This document shows positions 21,377-33,300 of a stretch of DNA of 34,559 nucleotides, piece by piece. How positions within the stretch are numbered: the stretch's first letter is position 1; every line of letters starts with the position of its first letter. The stretch spans positions 1 through 34,559 of the forward strand of contig NZ_CALEFV010000207.1 in the NCBI RefSeq assembly GCF_937877005.1, read 5' to 3'. This stretch comes from an uncultured Fibrobacter sp. GTDB lineage: Bacteria > Fibrobacterota > Fibrobacteria > Fibrobacterales > Fibrobacteraceae. The position numbers were made by a program, and so were the translations under genes. The notes under the pieces were generated by a model. The model saw only the letters and a list, made by a program, of their open reading frames with translations. It was not told the DNA's origin and ran no database searches.

Positions 21377-24300
21377 CTACTTTACCCGTTTGATACCAAA
21401 GGTTTCCGTCTTGTCGTAGGAATTCTTTCCAGAGAAACGGTCCTGGGTTTCAGCGTCATAATTTGCATTGGGAACAAACCTACAATCCAACTGAGCCTTG
21501 TAAATGTATGCACCCGTCGCTACAGCCCTACCCTGTTCCGACTGGATTCCGAATTCCGTGTTCGCCCATTCAACATAGAAAATGACCTTACCGTCGGTTG
21601 AGAAATACTCCGTCGGAAGGACATCAAACGAGCCCGAAGCACGATTTACATAGCTTCCCAAATTCGAATAGATCGGAATGTCATACTTGACGACAAGGGT
21701 ATCCCATGCAGCAACCTCGCTTGCAGAAGCTCCCCTTGGTACAGTCAATTCCATTTTCCAGATAGCCCCCTGAATCAGGGCGGTATCGATACCTTGAGTC
21801 ACGACCTGGCCGTGAACAATCATGTCGAGTTTTTGAGTCTTGGGATTCACCACGTAAAGGCGAATACCGCTCGTGCTTTGGACCATGGAGCGGTTGCCTG
21901 AGCCAACTTCCGCAATCTGATTTTCCAATTTCACGCTAAACTTGATTTCAGCGGCTCCGCTACCCGTAATAGGCACCCACGGATTATCCTGCGAGGGCAA
22001 GTTGCCCTGTTTGTCGATATAGGCACTAAAATCTTTTGGCTGCATGCGGACATAATCACCGTCAGAAACGCCAAGTTCGCTATCCTTACCATAGAACGCA
22101 ACCAGACGGTCAGACGTGAAGTTACTGGATTTTAGGCTATGCCTGTAGATCGCCGTATCGCGACTACCCAGCTTTTCTCGATAAAGAACAAGCGAGGAAT
22201 CCTTCATATTCAAAACTTCGCTAAATTCAATAGTCAACATGTCAAAGTTATCCGAGTTAGACGTATTGAGAACCGCAGACACGATTACCGGTCCAACCTT
22301 GTCTTCTGCGTATGTGGAATTCGTCTCGTAAGATGCCGCAGAGCCGATATGCTGCGCCACAAGTCCAGCCCCCTGCGAAACGACATTGTCAAACATGCTT
22401 TCGTAACTGCCGACGGTTACACCATAGCGGAACGGCACCGGCAACTTCAGCGAAGCACTCATGCCATCGTCTGCGTATTCCGGTACAGAACCGGACACCC
22501 ACAGAGTTTCCGGTTCCGTAAGACCGAACTCTATCGAAATGCTGTCGGGATAATGCTTCTGGTCGATAGGTCTTTCGTATTCGATATAGACAAACTCCGC
22601 AATACCGTCTTCATCACGGTCTGCAATATAGGCATACTTCATCGGAACCGGCAAAAGCTTTAGCGTAATCGGCAGCTTGGGCTGGCCACATTCCGTCGAA
22701 ACACCATTTCCACTCTTATCCATAATGGAACTTGTCGACAAAAGCTGGGCGAACATGCCTTCCGTCACGCGAGACGATCCATCGGCATCGAAGGGAATCT
22801 CAAATTCCCAGACATTCTGAGCTTCGTTATACAGTTTCGTAAACTTGACAACCGGGGCATCGACCGTCGTCGTTTTATTCGAAGCGAAAAGCTGCACGGG
22901 CCACTCCGTCCCAGGCGCCGAAATCGGTTCGCTGAACTGCATGTACACGCGGTCACTCGTCGCCGTATCAAGGCGTTCAAGCACGGCCACACCTAATATT
23001 GTCGGGGATATGCCATCCTGATAGAAATCCGTATGGCTTTCGACTTTCGAACCGACATTGCTATACAAGGTCACGCTTCCGCTCGGATTCGTATTGATGG
23101 AAGAATCCGTCAGGTTTGCCTTTACGAGGATTTCCTTTGCATTCTGGCTAATTACATCGGTAGTCTTTATCGTGTCCGTTCCATAAATGAACTGCACCGA
23201 GTTGAACGACTGATTTGTCTGATACTCGTTGGAAATCGTAATTTTCAACGCATCTGGCTTATTGTCGCAATCGGTATCAACCATTTTCGCGATATCAATA
23301 ATCGGCCATGGAGGCAATTCCTCGATAACGAGGACCGCTTCCGAGGGAACATACTCGAACTTCGTCGAAGACCCTGCACGGGCAAATAAAGTTGTCGTAA
23401 GGACTTCCTCGGAACTTACGTAGAATGTCGCCGAACCATTCACGAGCATGATACTGGTAATGGGAATCGTCGAGGTCGGAGAGCTCCAGAAAAGGACATT
23501 TCCTTCTACAGTTCCAAGAGAGAGGGTCAGATCGACCGAATCTAGCCTCGTGGCATTACTATCAAGCAGCTGCACCCGAACTTCTACCATTCTTGGCATG
23601 GACGGATCCTTGGTTTGATAGGCATGGTAGGCCTGCTTATCGAACACGAGATAGCGTTTTTCTAGGGGAACCGTAATCGTGTCGATTTCCACGTTGGTTC
23701 GAACCACGGCACAGGCGCAATCATACTTGTTCTCAGACTTGCCATTCGCACCATGATTGTGCCAACTCACCCATTCCATGTAGTTGTTGCCATACGCAAG
23801 GACTGTATCCTTTTTGTAGAACACGAAGGAATCCTTATGAAGTCCATTATCGTAAATAATGTTCTGCGGTTTTCCGTTCATTTCAAAGTCATCCAGAAAA
23901 CCCGTCGGGCTCACGGAACTGGACCCCTGATAGGTTGTCACATAATCCACTTTTTCTACAGAATTATAGGGACTCTTGAAAGGTTCTTCGAAAAGGAGTG
24001 TCACCTTGCGGTGCACCTGCGGTCCATTTTCAGCAGTATGACTCGGACCATACCCATAAATATGCTTGCCATGATAATAAGCCGTAATATAGGGATCCTT
24101 CCTAAACGCTTCTTCGGTCACTCCATTCACCGTTTCAAGGAACATCTTGCTAAAAGATTCTTCTATGTATAGCGGCCCACGCGTGAGGTCGATTCCAGCA
24201 AAGGGCAGCGGATCATCGTCGGCAACATGCGCACGCAAAGACCAGGAATTTTCAAGTCCATCATATGTTGAATTTTGCATATACAATTCAAAGTACACGC

Positions 24301-27223
24301 TACCCGATACATACAAGGCGCCTTTAATGGTTACCGGCAAGTAGCCATTTCCATCTTCATCTTTCGTATATGTACCGACAGTAAGATCAAACGGGACCGA
24401 ATAGTCCGCAAGTCCCGTACCAGAGAACGGCTGCTTGTCGTAGCTTACTGCAGTCACGGGTTTATCTAGATAGATTCGAATTTCCAAATCCTGATAATCA
24501 ACCGTATCTCTATTCGTTACCAGGAAGTAGAAGGAATTACAATCTTTCCAATTGCCCGTAGAATTGCAAGACGAATTTTTCTTAATAGGCTTTAGCGAAA
24601 TGTCAAGATCCACATAAGACGCTTCACTTTCGGTGGTAAAGCTGTAACCCGAACCGCCGTTATCGTCCGTAGTCATGCCCGAAGATACCGTAAAGTAATA
24701 AGTAGTTCCGGCCTTGAGATTCGTAAGGGTCACCTCATGGAACAGCACGGTTCCATCACTTGAAGCCTGGGTCTCATTTAGCGCGGACATGGAAGTTCCA
24801 TACTTTATCAAACCATTGGAACGAATGTCTGTCCACCAGTAAATTTTTGCACTGCGGTGGTCCACTTGACAAATCGTAACTCCAGAAACCTTGGGTTCAA
24901 CTTTCGTCATGGTAAACTGATACCATTGACCATGATTGTCGTCAACCGTTTCATTTCCCTTGACATCTCTACCATGCAAGAAGAAATAATAAGTCTTTCC
25001 CATTTCAAGATCTTCAAGCGTTAGAGATCCGCCCTTGGATACTTTTTCTTGCTGTACAGATTTTGCGCCCACCTTATCGGGAGTCGTATTATAGAACACC
25101 GTCACCAAGGCAAGCTCGTTGGCATCCCAGCTGACGATTGCCGAAGTTTCAGTTATCGGAGTACCCGCAATATTGCTAAACAAGGGGCCATCGTTATCGG
25201 GCGGAAGGACTTCGGCAAGACGCTGCGCAGGCATCAGAAGCTGCACCGAGAAGTCAATGCAAGTTTCGGTCGCAGTCCAGTCGCTCCAGTCTTCAAGCAA
25301 AGTCTTAGTCGGCGCAGAGCCACCCATCAAGGCGCCTCGGGGACAGCGGTATTCATACGGCAAGCCGCCCGCATTGTAACCATCGGGATTTGCCGTACGA
25401 TTATGCGGGTGATTCGAGTTCTTATCGCCAGCACCCATCAAGAACGAAATGTCCCACGGGTTTGCACCCATGTTGTAATAGATGTTATCAAGAGCAAGGT
25501 TAAGATAGGCATCATGCTCCGCACCGGTCGTAATTTCAGAAAGCATGAACACCGCATTTGCTGCACCCATATTATAACGGTTAAAGCCCCAGTCGCTAGA
25601 GACCCAGGCAAGGTTATAGGGGGGGGTCGCCTTTACAGCGCCAAAACGATTTTCATAAATGGCCTTTCCCTGTGTACCATCATCAGTCAAGCGGCGAAGG
25701 CTATTGGTTGCTCGCTGCAGAAGCGTGTCGCGTTCCAATTCACCCACATTGTAAGCCTTGGCCGTATCCTTGTCACTCAGAATCAATTTTACAAAAGAGA
25801 ACAGGACATATGAATGTACATTTTCGTAGTCGGTCATCCACCCACCTGGATAGAAACCGCTAATCATTCCCAAGAAGCCACCCTTAAAGTAGGGGCCCGC
25901 ATCATTGGGTTCGTTATTGTTCATGTAGTTGGTTGAATTGTTACTAATCGTCAAGTCCTTATACAACTGATACTGGTACATGGTATCTTTAGTAGCATAC
26001 CACAAGGCTAATGCCGCAGCGGCAACATCGTCATTCATATTGGACTCGTTGCTTCCTCCCGGATAAAGATCCTGAGGAATGGTTGCCTTGGTATAACCAA
26101 ATGTACCCGCAGGCGAATGCGGAAGAGTCACATTCTTATAGATGTCCTTGGCCGCTTCCAAAAGGGAGTCTGCATAGCCTGGTTCATAATCTCGCCACCC
26201 CACCGAGAACAAGGCTAGAGCTGCAGCAAAGGCACCCGAATAGGAACCCACTTCTGCCGTCACGACACGATCCGGACCGCCCTTTGTCTGTGGCATGGCA
26301 TCCTGCTTTTCAGGAACATCCCAGAATTCATGGTCCCACTGGTTTCCCACAGTTTGGTACATGTCGTTCTTCTCAATAAGACCATCTGCCTTTGATGCCT
26401 TGTAAAGCTTGTAAATGTAGTCGGCACCAATCTTAGCTTCGTAAAGAAGATCAGGGTATCCGTCCGGAATAGTATCGTCATAGGAATTACCGAAGCGGTC
26501 TTCGGCCTTGTTCTTATATACAAGGTAAGTGGTCGCCATAGAATAAGCTGCATAGCCAATCGTTTCCGAGGGCTTAAAATGGTCACCGCAATCGTGCCAA
26601 CCGCCCGTCAGGTCATGCCCAATTGCAGATCCGTCATTCAAGTGACACGCCGCATGCATGTGCGATTTCGTATTGCCGCAACGCTGAATTCCAAAAAACT
26701 TCAACGAGTTCTCAAAGATGGCATTAAAGATGGCGGGATGAATATTGAATGTTGCAGACGTATCTTTACCGACCACCACAAAGTATTCGCCCGGCGTACT
26801 CGGATTTAACCCCGAGAAATCGGCTCGATAAAGAGCCTCTGTCGCGGTGCTGGAATCTTTAGAGCCAAAATTATAAAGAGTCGTAAAAGCTTTAAATTCG
26901 CCATTCACCCAAATATTTGGCTTTGGAGCATTCTGATCGATCAGGTTCAGGGTTCCACTCCACGCCTCGGCACCGCTATTGGCGTCAATTACCTTAAAGG
27001 TCATTTCCTTAGGATCAGCCACATAGGCGTATTTGGGATCCTGTGGTCTAAACCCCACCTGGTTCACGCGAATCACGCGGCGGTTATAGACGTTCATCGA
27101 GTCCAAATACCGACGGCTACTCACCTTGTCGGTACGATCAATATTAGGCAAATCATCCGCCAAAGCGCAATCGAAAGCCCAAAAGACAAACAGCAATGCT
27201 ATTTTCAAAATGTATTTCATCAT
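21377..27223 (-). CDS. Giant modular GH9 endoglucanase (cellulase), downstream copy
   Basis: The 1948-aa secreted protein starts with a signal peptide (cleavage near ALADD). An Ig-like CelD_N domain (~48-160, VIRVNQVGFRPQDPKYAYV) precedes the GH9 (alpha/alpha)6 barrel (~163-670). Catalytic features are GGWHDCGDHFK (Asp211 and Asp214), HPHNR (605-609, usual PHHR has His where Asn608 is) and TATETCID (Glu653, proton donor). Two FN3-like domains follow (~680-790 and ~795-885). Then comes a CBM3-like beta-sandwich and a long C-terminal array with Asp-rich turns such as DTDCDNKPD. A FlgD-like Ig domain and the tail TFGIKRVK end the protein. The enzyme cleaves beta-1,4-glucan. The start ATGATG has AAGGA ~5 nt upstream. 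CBM and array assignments are tentative. Confidence 0.93.
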   Translation of the reverse strand: MMKYILKIALLFVFWAFDCALADDLPNIDRTDKVSSRRYLDSMNVYNRRVIRVNQVGFRPQDPKYAYVADPKEMTFKVIDANSGAEAWSGTLNLIDQNAPKPNIWVNGEFKAFTTLYNFGSKDSSTATEALYRADFSGLNPSTPGEYFVVVGKDTSATFNIHPAIFNAIFENSLKFFGIQRCGNTKSHMHAACHLNDGSAIGHDLTGGWHDCGDHFKPSETIGYAAYSMATTYLVYKNKAEDRFGNSYDDTIPDGYPDLLYEAKIGADYIYKLYKASKADGLIEKNDMYQTVGNQWDHEFWDVPEKQDAMPQTKGGPDRVVTAEVGSYSGAFAAALALFSVGWRDYEPGYADSLLEAAKDIYKNVTLPHSPAGTFGYTKATIPQDLYPGGSNESNMNDDVAAAALALWYATKDTMYQYQLYKDLTISNNSTNYMNNNEPNDAGPYFKGGFLGMISGFYPGGWMTDYENVHSYVLFSFVKLILSDKDTAKAYNVGELERDTLLQRATNSLRRLTDDGTQGKAIYENRFGAVKATPPYNLAWVSSDWGFNRYNMGAANAVFMLSEITTGAEHDAYLNLALDNIYYNMGANPWDISFLMGAGDKNSNHPHNRTANPDGYNAGGLPYEYRCPRGALMGGSAPTKTLLEDWSDWTATETCIDFSVQLLMPAQRLAEVLPPDNDGPLFSNIAGTPITETSAIVSWDANELALVTVFYNTTPDKVGAKSVQQEKVSKGGSLTLEDLEMGKTYYFFLHGRDVKGNETVDDNHGQWYQFTMTKVEPKVSGVTICQVDHRSAKIYWWTDIRSNGLIKYGTSMSALNETQASSDGTVLFHEVTLTNLKAGTTYYFTVSSGMTTDDNGGSGYSFTTESEASYVDLDISLKPIKKNSSCNSTGNWKDCNSFYFLVTNRDTVDYQDLEIRIYLDKPVTAVSYDKQPFSGTGLADYSVPFDLTVGTYTKDEDGNGYLPVTIKGALYVSGSVYFELYMQNSTYDGLENSWSLRAHVADDDPLPFAGIDLTRGPLYIEESFSKMFLETVNGVTEEAFRKDPYITAYYHGKHIYGYGPSHTAENGPQVHRKVTLLFEEPFKSPYNSVEKVDYVTTYQGSSSVSPTGFLDDFEMNGKPQNIIYDNGLHKDSFVFYKKDTVLAYGNNYMEWVSWHNHGANGKSENKYDCACAVVRTNVEIDTITVPLEKRYLVFDKQAYHAYQTKDPSMPRMVEVRVQLLDSNATRLDSVDLTLSLGTVEGNVLFWSSPTSTIPITSIMLVNGSATFYVSSEEVLTTTLFARAGSSTKFEYVPSEAVLVIEELPPWPIIDIAKMVDTDCDNKPDALKITISNEYQTNQSFNSVQFIYGTDTIKTTDVISQNAKEILVKANLTDSSINTNPSGSVTLYSNVGSKVESHTDFYQDGISPTILGVAVLERLDTATSDRVYMQFSEPISAPGTEWPVQLFASNKTTTVDAPVVKFTKLYNEAQNVWEFEIPFDADGSSRVTEGMFAQLLSTSSIMDKSGNGVSTECGQPKLPITLKLLPVPMKYAYIADRDEDGIAEFVYIEYERPIDQKHYPDSISIEFGLTEPETLWVSGSVPEYADDGMSASLKLPVPFRYGVTVGSYESMFDNVVSQGAGLVAQHIGSAASYETNSTYAEDKVGPVIVSAVLNTSNSDNFDMLTIEFSEVLNMKDSSLVLYREKLGSRDTAIYRHSLKSSNFTSDRLVAFYGKDSELGVSDGDYVRMQPKDFSAYIDKQGNLPSQDNPWVPITGSGAAEIKFSVKLENQIAEVGSGNRSMVQSTSGIRLYVVNPKTQKLDMIVHGQVVTQGIDTALIQGAIWKMELTVPRGASASEVAAWDTLVVKYDIPIYSNLGSYVNRASGSFDVLPTEYFSTDGKVIFYVEWANTEFGIQSEQGRAVATGAYIYKAQLDCRFVPNANYDAETQDRFSGKNSYDKTETFGIKRVK

Positions 27224-27256
27224 TTATTCCTTCTCCTAACAAACGCTCCAAAACAC

Positions 27257-27291
27257 AAAAGAATGTATTCCCCCAAGGAACACATTCTTTT
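27257..27291 (-). terminator. 15-bp hairpin between the two cellulase genes
   Basis: Arms at 27257-27271 and 27277-27291 pair over 15 positions with one mismatch that is a G-U pair in the minus-strand RNA. The loop is 5 nt. The descending arm ends TTCTTTTG. It may terminate partly after the first cellulase or protect its 3' end while letting the second through. The rest of the 96-nt gap holds only the ribosome-binding site of the downstream gene. Confidence 0.6.
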
Positions 27292-27319
27292 TGTCTGTTC
27301 TTGTTTATCTCTGTTTCAT

Positions 27320-30300
27320 TTACCGTTTCACTCTCCTGAACCCGAAGGTCTTGGTGAACATATCGGATTCACTCATGTCCGTATGGTCATTTTCAGGAGG
27401 TTCGGTGAGGTACTCACCCTTCGCTTCGGTTCCGAACTTGGCGATATAGGGGCCCGTCGCAATTTTCTTGCCTTCCGAGCTTGCCGGGTAATCTTCCGGA
27501 GCGCACCATTCCAGATACAGGGTCAAAGTGCTGCTAGCCGAAATGAATTCCTCGACCTGCGAGGCCTTGAACTTGTAGTTCGTGCGGTTGACAAACGAGC
27601 CCATGTTATTGAAGATATCGAGTTCAAGCTTGATATCGTAATCGCGGTCGATGTTACCCACGGAGTCCCTAATCGGCAGAGTCACCTCGATCATGAACAG
27701 GGGACCCGCATGGCGGTAATCCTTGATTGGAGCACTGAACACATCGTGCATCGAAGTGTTACCCGAAGCGATGATGACGGTTCCGCCATCCTTATTTTCC
27801 GCCGTCAAGCGGAAATTCTCGTCCGTAGCGATGGGGAGACCACCATAGTAGACAGAATCCGAACTTCTGGACAGCGTCACACCATTCATGTTCGTAATCG
27901 AGAATCGAATACTGGACACAGAACCCGTCACAGGCACCCACGGTGTGCCATACCCAGCAAACAGACCCGCACGGTCCTTAAACACGGAAGTCTCATTATC
28001 CGAAACCAGACGCACCGAGTCCGCAATCCAGATAGCCTCGTTGTACTTGTGCTTGGCACCTAGACGAGCCGTTAGCATACCCGATGTATAGGACATCGTA
28101 AGTTTCGGATTCTGACGCGGGCTAAAGAACACACCAGCAGAACCGTCGCGGTTTCTTTCTACGACATACGGATTACCATCCACGGTATCCATGGGTTCCG
28201 AGAAGGTGAGTGTCACGTAGTCCTGCGTACCATCTTCGTCATCGCCGATGTCAATTCCCTGCCACACGGCAGACATGATAATCGGCGGGCACTTGTCCAC
28301 GACAGGATAGTACTTGTCAAAGAAGCCGCCTTCAGGTCCAAGACGCGGTGTCACGCGACCATAGCCATCGTAAGGTCCCGTAGTTGCACCCAAGGTGTAG
28401 GATTCCGAAGCAGAAATATCAACGATAATTACGGACACCGTATCCGTTACCTCAACGGAATCTACAGTCACCACCGGAGTTCCGCTCGAAGAATCGACAG
28501 AAGAAATCTTTTCCCAGCGCGTACCCGTTTCGAATTCATGCTTCCATTCGGGCTTAAAGCTACGAACCTCACCTTCGGCGCCCCATTCCACGACAAAGCT
28601 GTCAAGCATGTCCTTGTCGCGGAGTTTCTTTTCGAACTTCATGTAGAGTTCATCGGGATACCCGTCACCTTCATGGTCTCGCATTTCGGCAAGCGTCACG
28701 GGTACGGGTTTCGGTGTTTCGACAATCTTTACCGTGTTGCAAGCGCCAGCCGGATCCAGCATATTGAATGCCTTGTCAGAGACGGAATTGGCCTTCACAG
28801 TCACTGTTCCGCCGATTGGCAACATCTTGCCATCCGTATTACCACTAATCGCATACAGCCAGCTCTTGCCATCGTTACTGGTCGTAGCCTTGCCCAGCAC
28901 CTTGATGTCGGCACCCGTCACGCCAGCCACTTCCACGAACCAGGAGGTCGCAGAAGCGAGCAGTACCGGTTCGGTAAAGGCAATCATCAAGGTATCTTCC
29001 GGTGTTTCATGATTCGGGTTTTCGAGAATCGTAAAGCTCAAGAGTTGCGGCGCAATACCATCCGAAATCGCGATGCGTTCGGCATTGGTGGCGCCCTCGG
29101 CCTTCAAGTAGACAGTCGCCATACCCACCGGAGCAGCGGTCTTTTCAACGCCAAGCGATGCAGGCAAGTCGATCGAGACGACGCTCTGATTCAAGGCTGC
29201 CGAGGCATCGATCTTAAGGGTCGTCGTATCCGACATGCCGGGCAAGTAGATGCGAATACTATCGAAGCTATAGGCTTCTTCCAGCGTATTGCTGAATTCA
29301 ACCACCAGCTTATCTGCAACATTGTCACAATCGCTATCCTGGGCAAGGACCTTCAACGGTTCAGGATACTTGGATTCCGCAAAGAAGCTCTGCTTCGATA
29401 CATCTTCCTCGTCATCCGGGTCCATATAAATCACCTGGATCGTATCACCGGCGAAGAACGAAATCTGGTTACCCGAACGGGCTTCCGGAGCCACGGATAC
29501 GGCAGAAATCGCAACGGAACTCTTGAAGCTACCCGGGTTAGAAGAATCTTCCACCATCTTGACCTTCAAGGTATCGCTCTTCTTGTTGTTAATAACCAGG
29601 ACTTCGATCGGCGCACTCGTTCCTGCCTTATCCTTATCGTTCAGGTAGATATAGAAGCGCGTATTGGCCGGATCTGCCGGACTTGCAATCGGGTTACCGG
29701 CTTCATCCTTGATCGTCAAGCTAGACGCCGTGAGATTTCCGCGAGAGAACTGCACATAGTAGGTACGGTTAATAAAGGCGCAGCCTCCATTTTCGGAGCA
29801 CTCGGCACATTCGGGATCCGCACCGGCGAAGATGGTAAGGTCGATTTTGTTACTTCCGATCTTCATCTTCACAGGAATGCTCAGCGACCACAGACCCGTA
29901 GAGTCAATTTCGCCGCCACCGCTTGTGACATTATAATGTGCAACGATGTGGTTGTCTTCTCTTCTCAGCAACAGGATCTCGTTTCCGATACGCTTAATAT
30001 ATGTATCAATTTCGGTGCCATTCGCCCAGATGCGGGTAATGTAGCCACCCTCGGTCACATGGGCGTAACCGTTCACAAACACCGTGCTACTCGTCTGGTC
30101 AATTTCCACATAGCTGCCGTTAGAAACATTGAACGGAGCGTCCAGAGTCACATCCATTTCGTAGTGAGCCTTCTTGGTGGTCATTTCCTGATAAGACGGG
30201 CTGTATCCCCAAATAAATTCATCTTTACGGTAAACGACGATATAGGGATTGATAGGAATTTCATTATCAATATCGCCATAATCCTTATCTTCGAAAGGCA

Positions 30301-33300
30301 TACCCACATAGTCCGCACCATCGACCAAGAATTCGTGCGGCGACCAGGACCAGTCACTCGTTTCCTTGGTCATGCGCTTCTTGGCCAGAGTACGCAGGGT
30401 TTCGCAAGTTTCATAATTATCATTCGAAAGGCCCGAAGAGAAGCCGAAATCCAGACGGACACGAGACGAGGACTTAATCGTCGTCGATCCCAGTGGAACC
30501 GGGAAGTAATAGGAATACTTACCTGTCGTGGCGTCATAGGTATCATCAAGACGCACCGGCAAAGCATGACGCATCAGGTAGCGGATTTCGTCACCTGTTT
30601 CGCAGGGCTTGTTGAAACCAGCCTCGTCGTATGCCTGGCAGATATCGATATCGATCAAGGTTGCGCACTTTTCAACCTCTTCCGGCTTTGCGGTAAAGTA
30701 CATGCGCAAGGTCAAGCTATCAAATGCACGAGCCTCGTTATTGTAGATATTCAAGTCGAGGAAGTCCAGTCCGCCAAATTCATACTGGTAAGAACGCACG
30801 CTAAAGTCGTACCAGCCCACCGGAGTCGTGAACTTGAGCAGTTCTCCCGTTTTCTCATTTGTATTTGCAAACTGTCCATTGCTTTCGACCATGTAGTAAT
30901 AGGTCGTCTTTTCTTTAAGGCCACCAATCTTTACGTAATGGAACCTGGTCGGGATTCCAGACACATCTGCATTGCCAGCACCGCTGTTGAATGCATATTC
31001 AGCAGCCGTCGCGTGCGGAACGGTATCCCAGTATACCTTGGATTCATATTCGCCATTCGGAGTATACCACATGATTTCGGCACTATCGCCGAACATGTTA
31101 CAGACGGTCACGTTATTGATCTGCGCGCTTTCGACAGAATTCAATGTCGTGAAGCTAAACGGAGTCTTGGTACTATCGACCAAGTACTTCATGGTAAAGT
31201 TTTCCTGCTTATAGGCATTCAGACCGGCGACATAGAAATAGTAGGTGGTACCATTCTGTAGGCCGCGTAGAATAATCTGGTGCTGGACACCGGCAGAGCT
31301 ATCGTCCGGAACAGCAATCGTATTCATGGAACCTTCGTCGGTACCATAGTAGAGCGATGCCGTTCCGCGAGATGTAAGCTTCACCATTACAATGGCAGAA
31401 TCCATGCCCACATGGCGGATTTCGACATTCACACCAGGAGCTGCAGTGCGGTCAAACTTGGCAGCGGCGAGCATGCCCGAGCTCACGATTGTTGCCGCAG
31501 CATCGATACAGGTTTCGGACAGATGATAGTCTTCCCAGCTCTTGTTGGAGGGAACCCAGGAATTGGTCGTTCCCGGAGTCACGCCACCGAACAGAGCACC
31601 CACAGGCGGATTGTACTTATAGTTTGCACCAGGCATGTTCTTGCCTTCGGGGTTAGCGGCACGGTGATGCGGGTGAGCATCGTTCTTGTCACCGATACCC
31701 AGGATAAAGGAGACGTCCCAAGGGTTCACGCCAAGCATGTAGTTCAGCTGGTTGATAGCCAGCTGATGCATTTCGTCGGCCTTCCAGTCAGGGGAACCCA
31801 TAATCGGAAGAACCAACCCCTTCTTCTCAATATCCTTCGCCACATCGGCGTACGCAAGGACTTCAAAGATGTTTCCGGCCTGGTAACGGTTATAGATCCA
31901 GGTTTGGTCCGTCATCATGGTGTACCAAGTAGGATCAAAGGACAGGGCGCCTCTCAACTTCCATGCAGGTCCTTGACCATTGGGAATGCCCGGCAGCGCA
32001 ATAGAGCCGGTTCCGTTTCCAGACATGTCCTCCAGGTTCAGGATCATGCTTGTAATACAGTCTTCAACTGCATTCAACCATTCTTCTTCGGTAAGGCCAT
32101 ATTCTGTCGTGGCCTTGGTTTTATCAGCCAAAATCAACTTATAAAGAGCATAGGTCGCATAGGCGTAAACATTCGCCCAGCTCGTGTTCTTCACGTTCTT
32201 CAGGAAACCCTTGTCGTTCGTGACAAACCAACCGCCCGCAAAGGCGCCGGCACCGTCCATATATTCCTGACCAGCCACCAAGTTACGGGTACGGATCATG
32301 TCGTCGGCATATTCCTTCTTGCCGGTCGCATAGAGGAGCGCCACCGAAGCAAGAGCCAGGTCATCGTAGAATTCGTTGTTGCCGTTATAAGCGGGACTTG
32401 ACCAGCCAGCAGCCACCGTGTTGTTTTTGAAAGGCTTTCCACCGTCGTAACTGGACTTGCCCTGAGCCAGGGACTTCGCAAAATCGTACATCTTTTCTGC
32501 CACCACCAGGCAGCTATCCGCAAAATCCTTGTATTCGGGATACTCGGCATACATCTTGCCCACAATCGCAAGGCCCGCCGCCGTTTCACCACCGATGTTC
32601 GAACCGATTTCGCCAAGGCGAACCGTTCTCGTCGCCGGACCGCCACGGTCCGTCGCAGCTGCAGAATTATCCACAGGGAGTTTATCCTGATTTTCGGGTC
32701 TACCCCACCAACCGTGGTCAGCACCGAAATTACCTACGGACAAGGCCATGTCGTCAATCACGCCATTCGCACGCCTATAGGCGCGTAGCACAAAGTCGGC
32801 ACCATGCTTTGCTTCTCGCAACATGTCCGGAATACCGTCGGTATTCACCGTTTCGCCATGGTTAAAGGCATAGTTGTCTTCGTCGGCATCGGGATTCGTG
32901 GCAGCAAGAACCGCCGCCACCATAAAGGCATACATCTGGGTCTGGGATTCCTTCAGGTGGTCGCCGCAATCATAATAGCCGCCTTCCAAGGTCCCCGCAA
33001 GGGATTCATCATAGCTGCCGCGAACATCGTCAGAGCCAGTCACGATCGGGCCAGCACCGTCCTTGGTATGGCTCGCCGGATGGAACCAGGAATCACCGTA
33101 ACCGCTACGGTTGATGCCGTAGAACTTAAGTGCGGCATTGCGCACCATGGAATACACCTTCTCGCTCACGATAAAGGTGCTCGAGATATCGTTTCCGACC
33201 TTGATACGCAAACGCGTATTCGTCGGCACGCTTCCCGGAATATTACCAATCTGAATAATGCCCGATTGTCCGGTAATGTCCAGCTGATAACGTTTCTGGT

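Noticed and set aside
28538..31261. A 907-codon open frame on the plus strand opposite the upstream GH9 gene
   Set aside because: It has no signal, domain or plausible composition (rich in His, Arg, Ile and Cys). It is the complement of a long gene with biased codons, which suppresses stops on the opposite strand.
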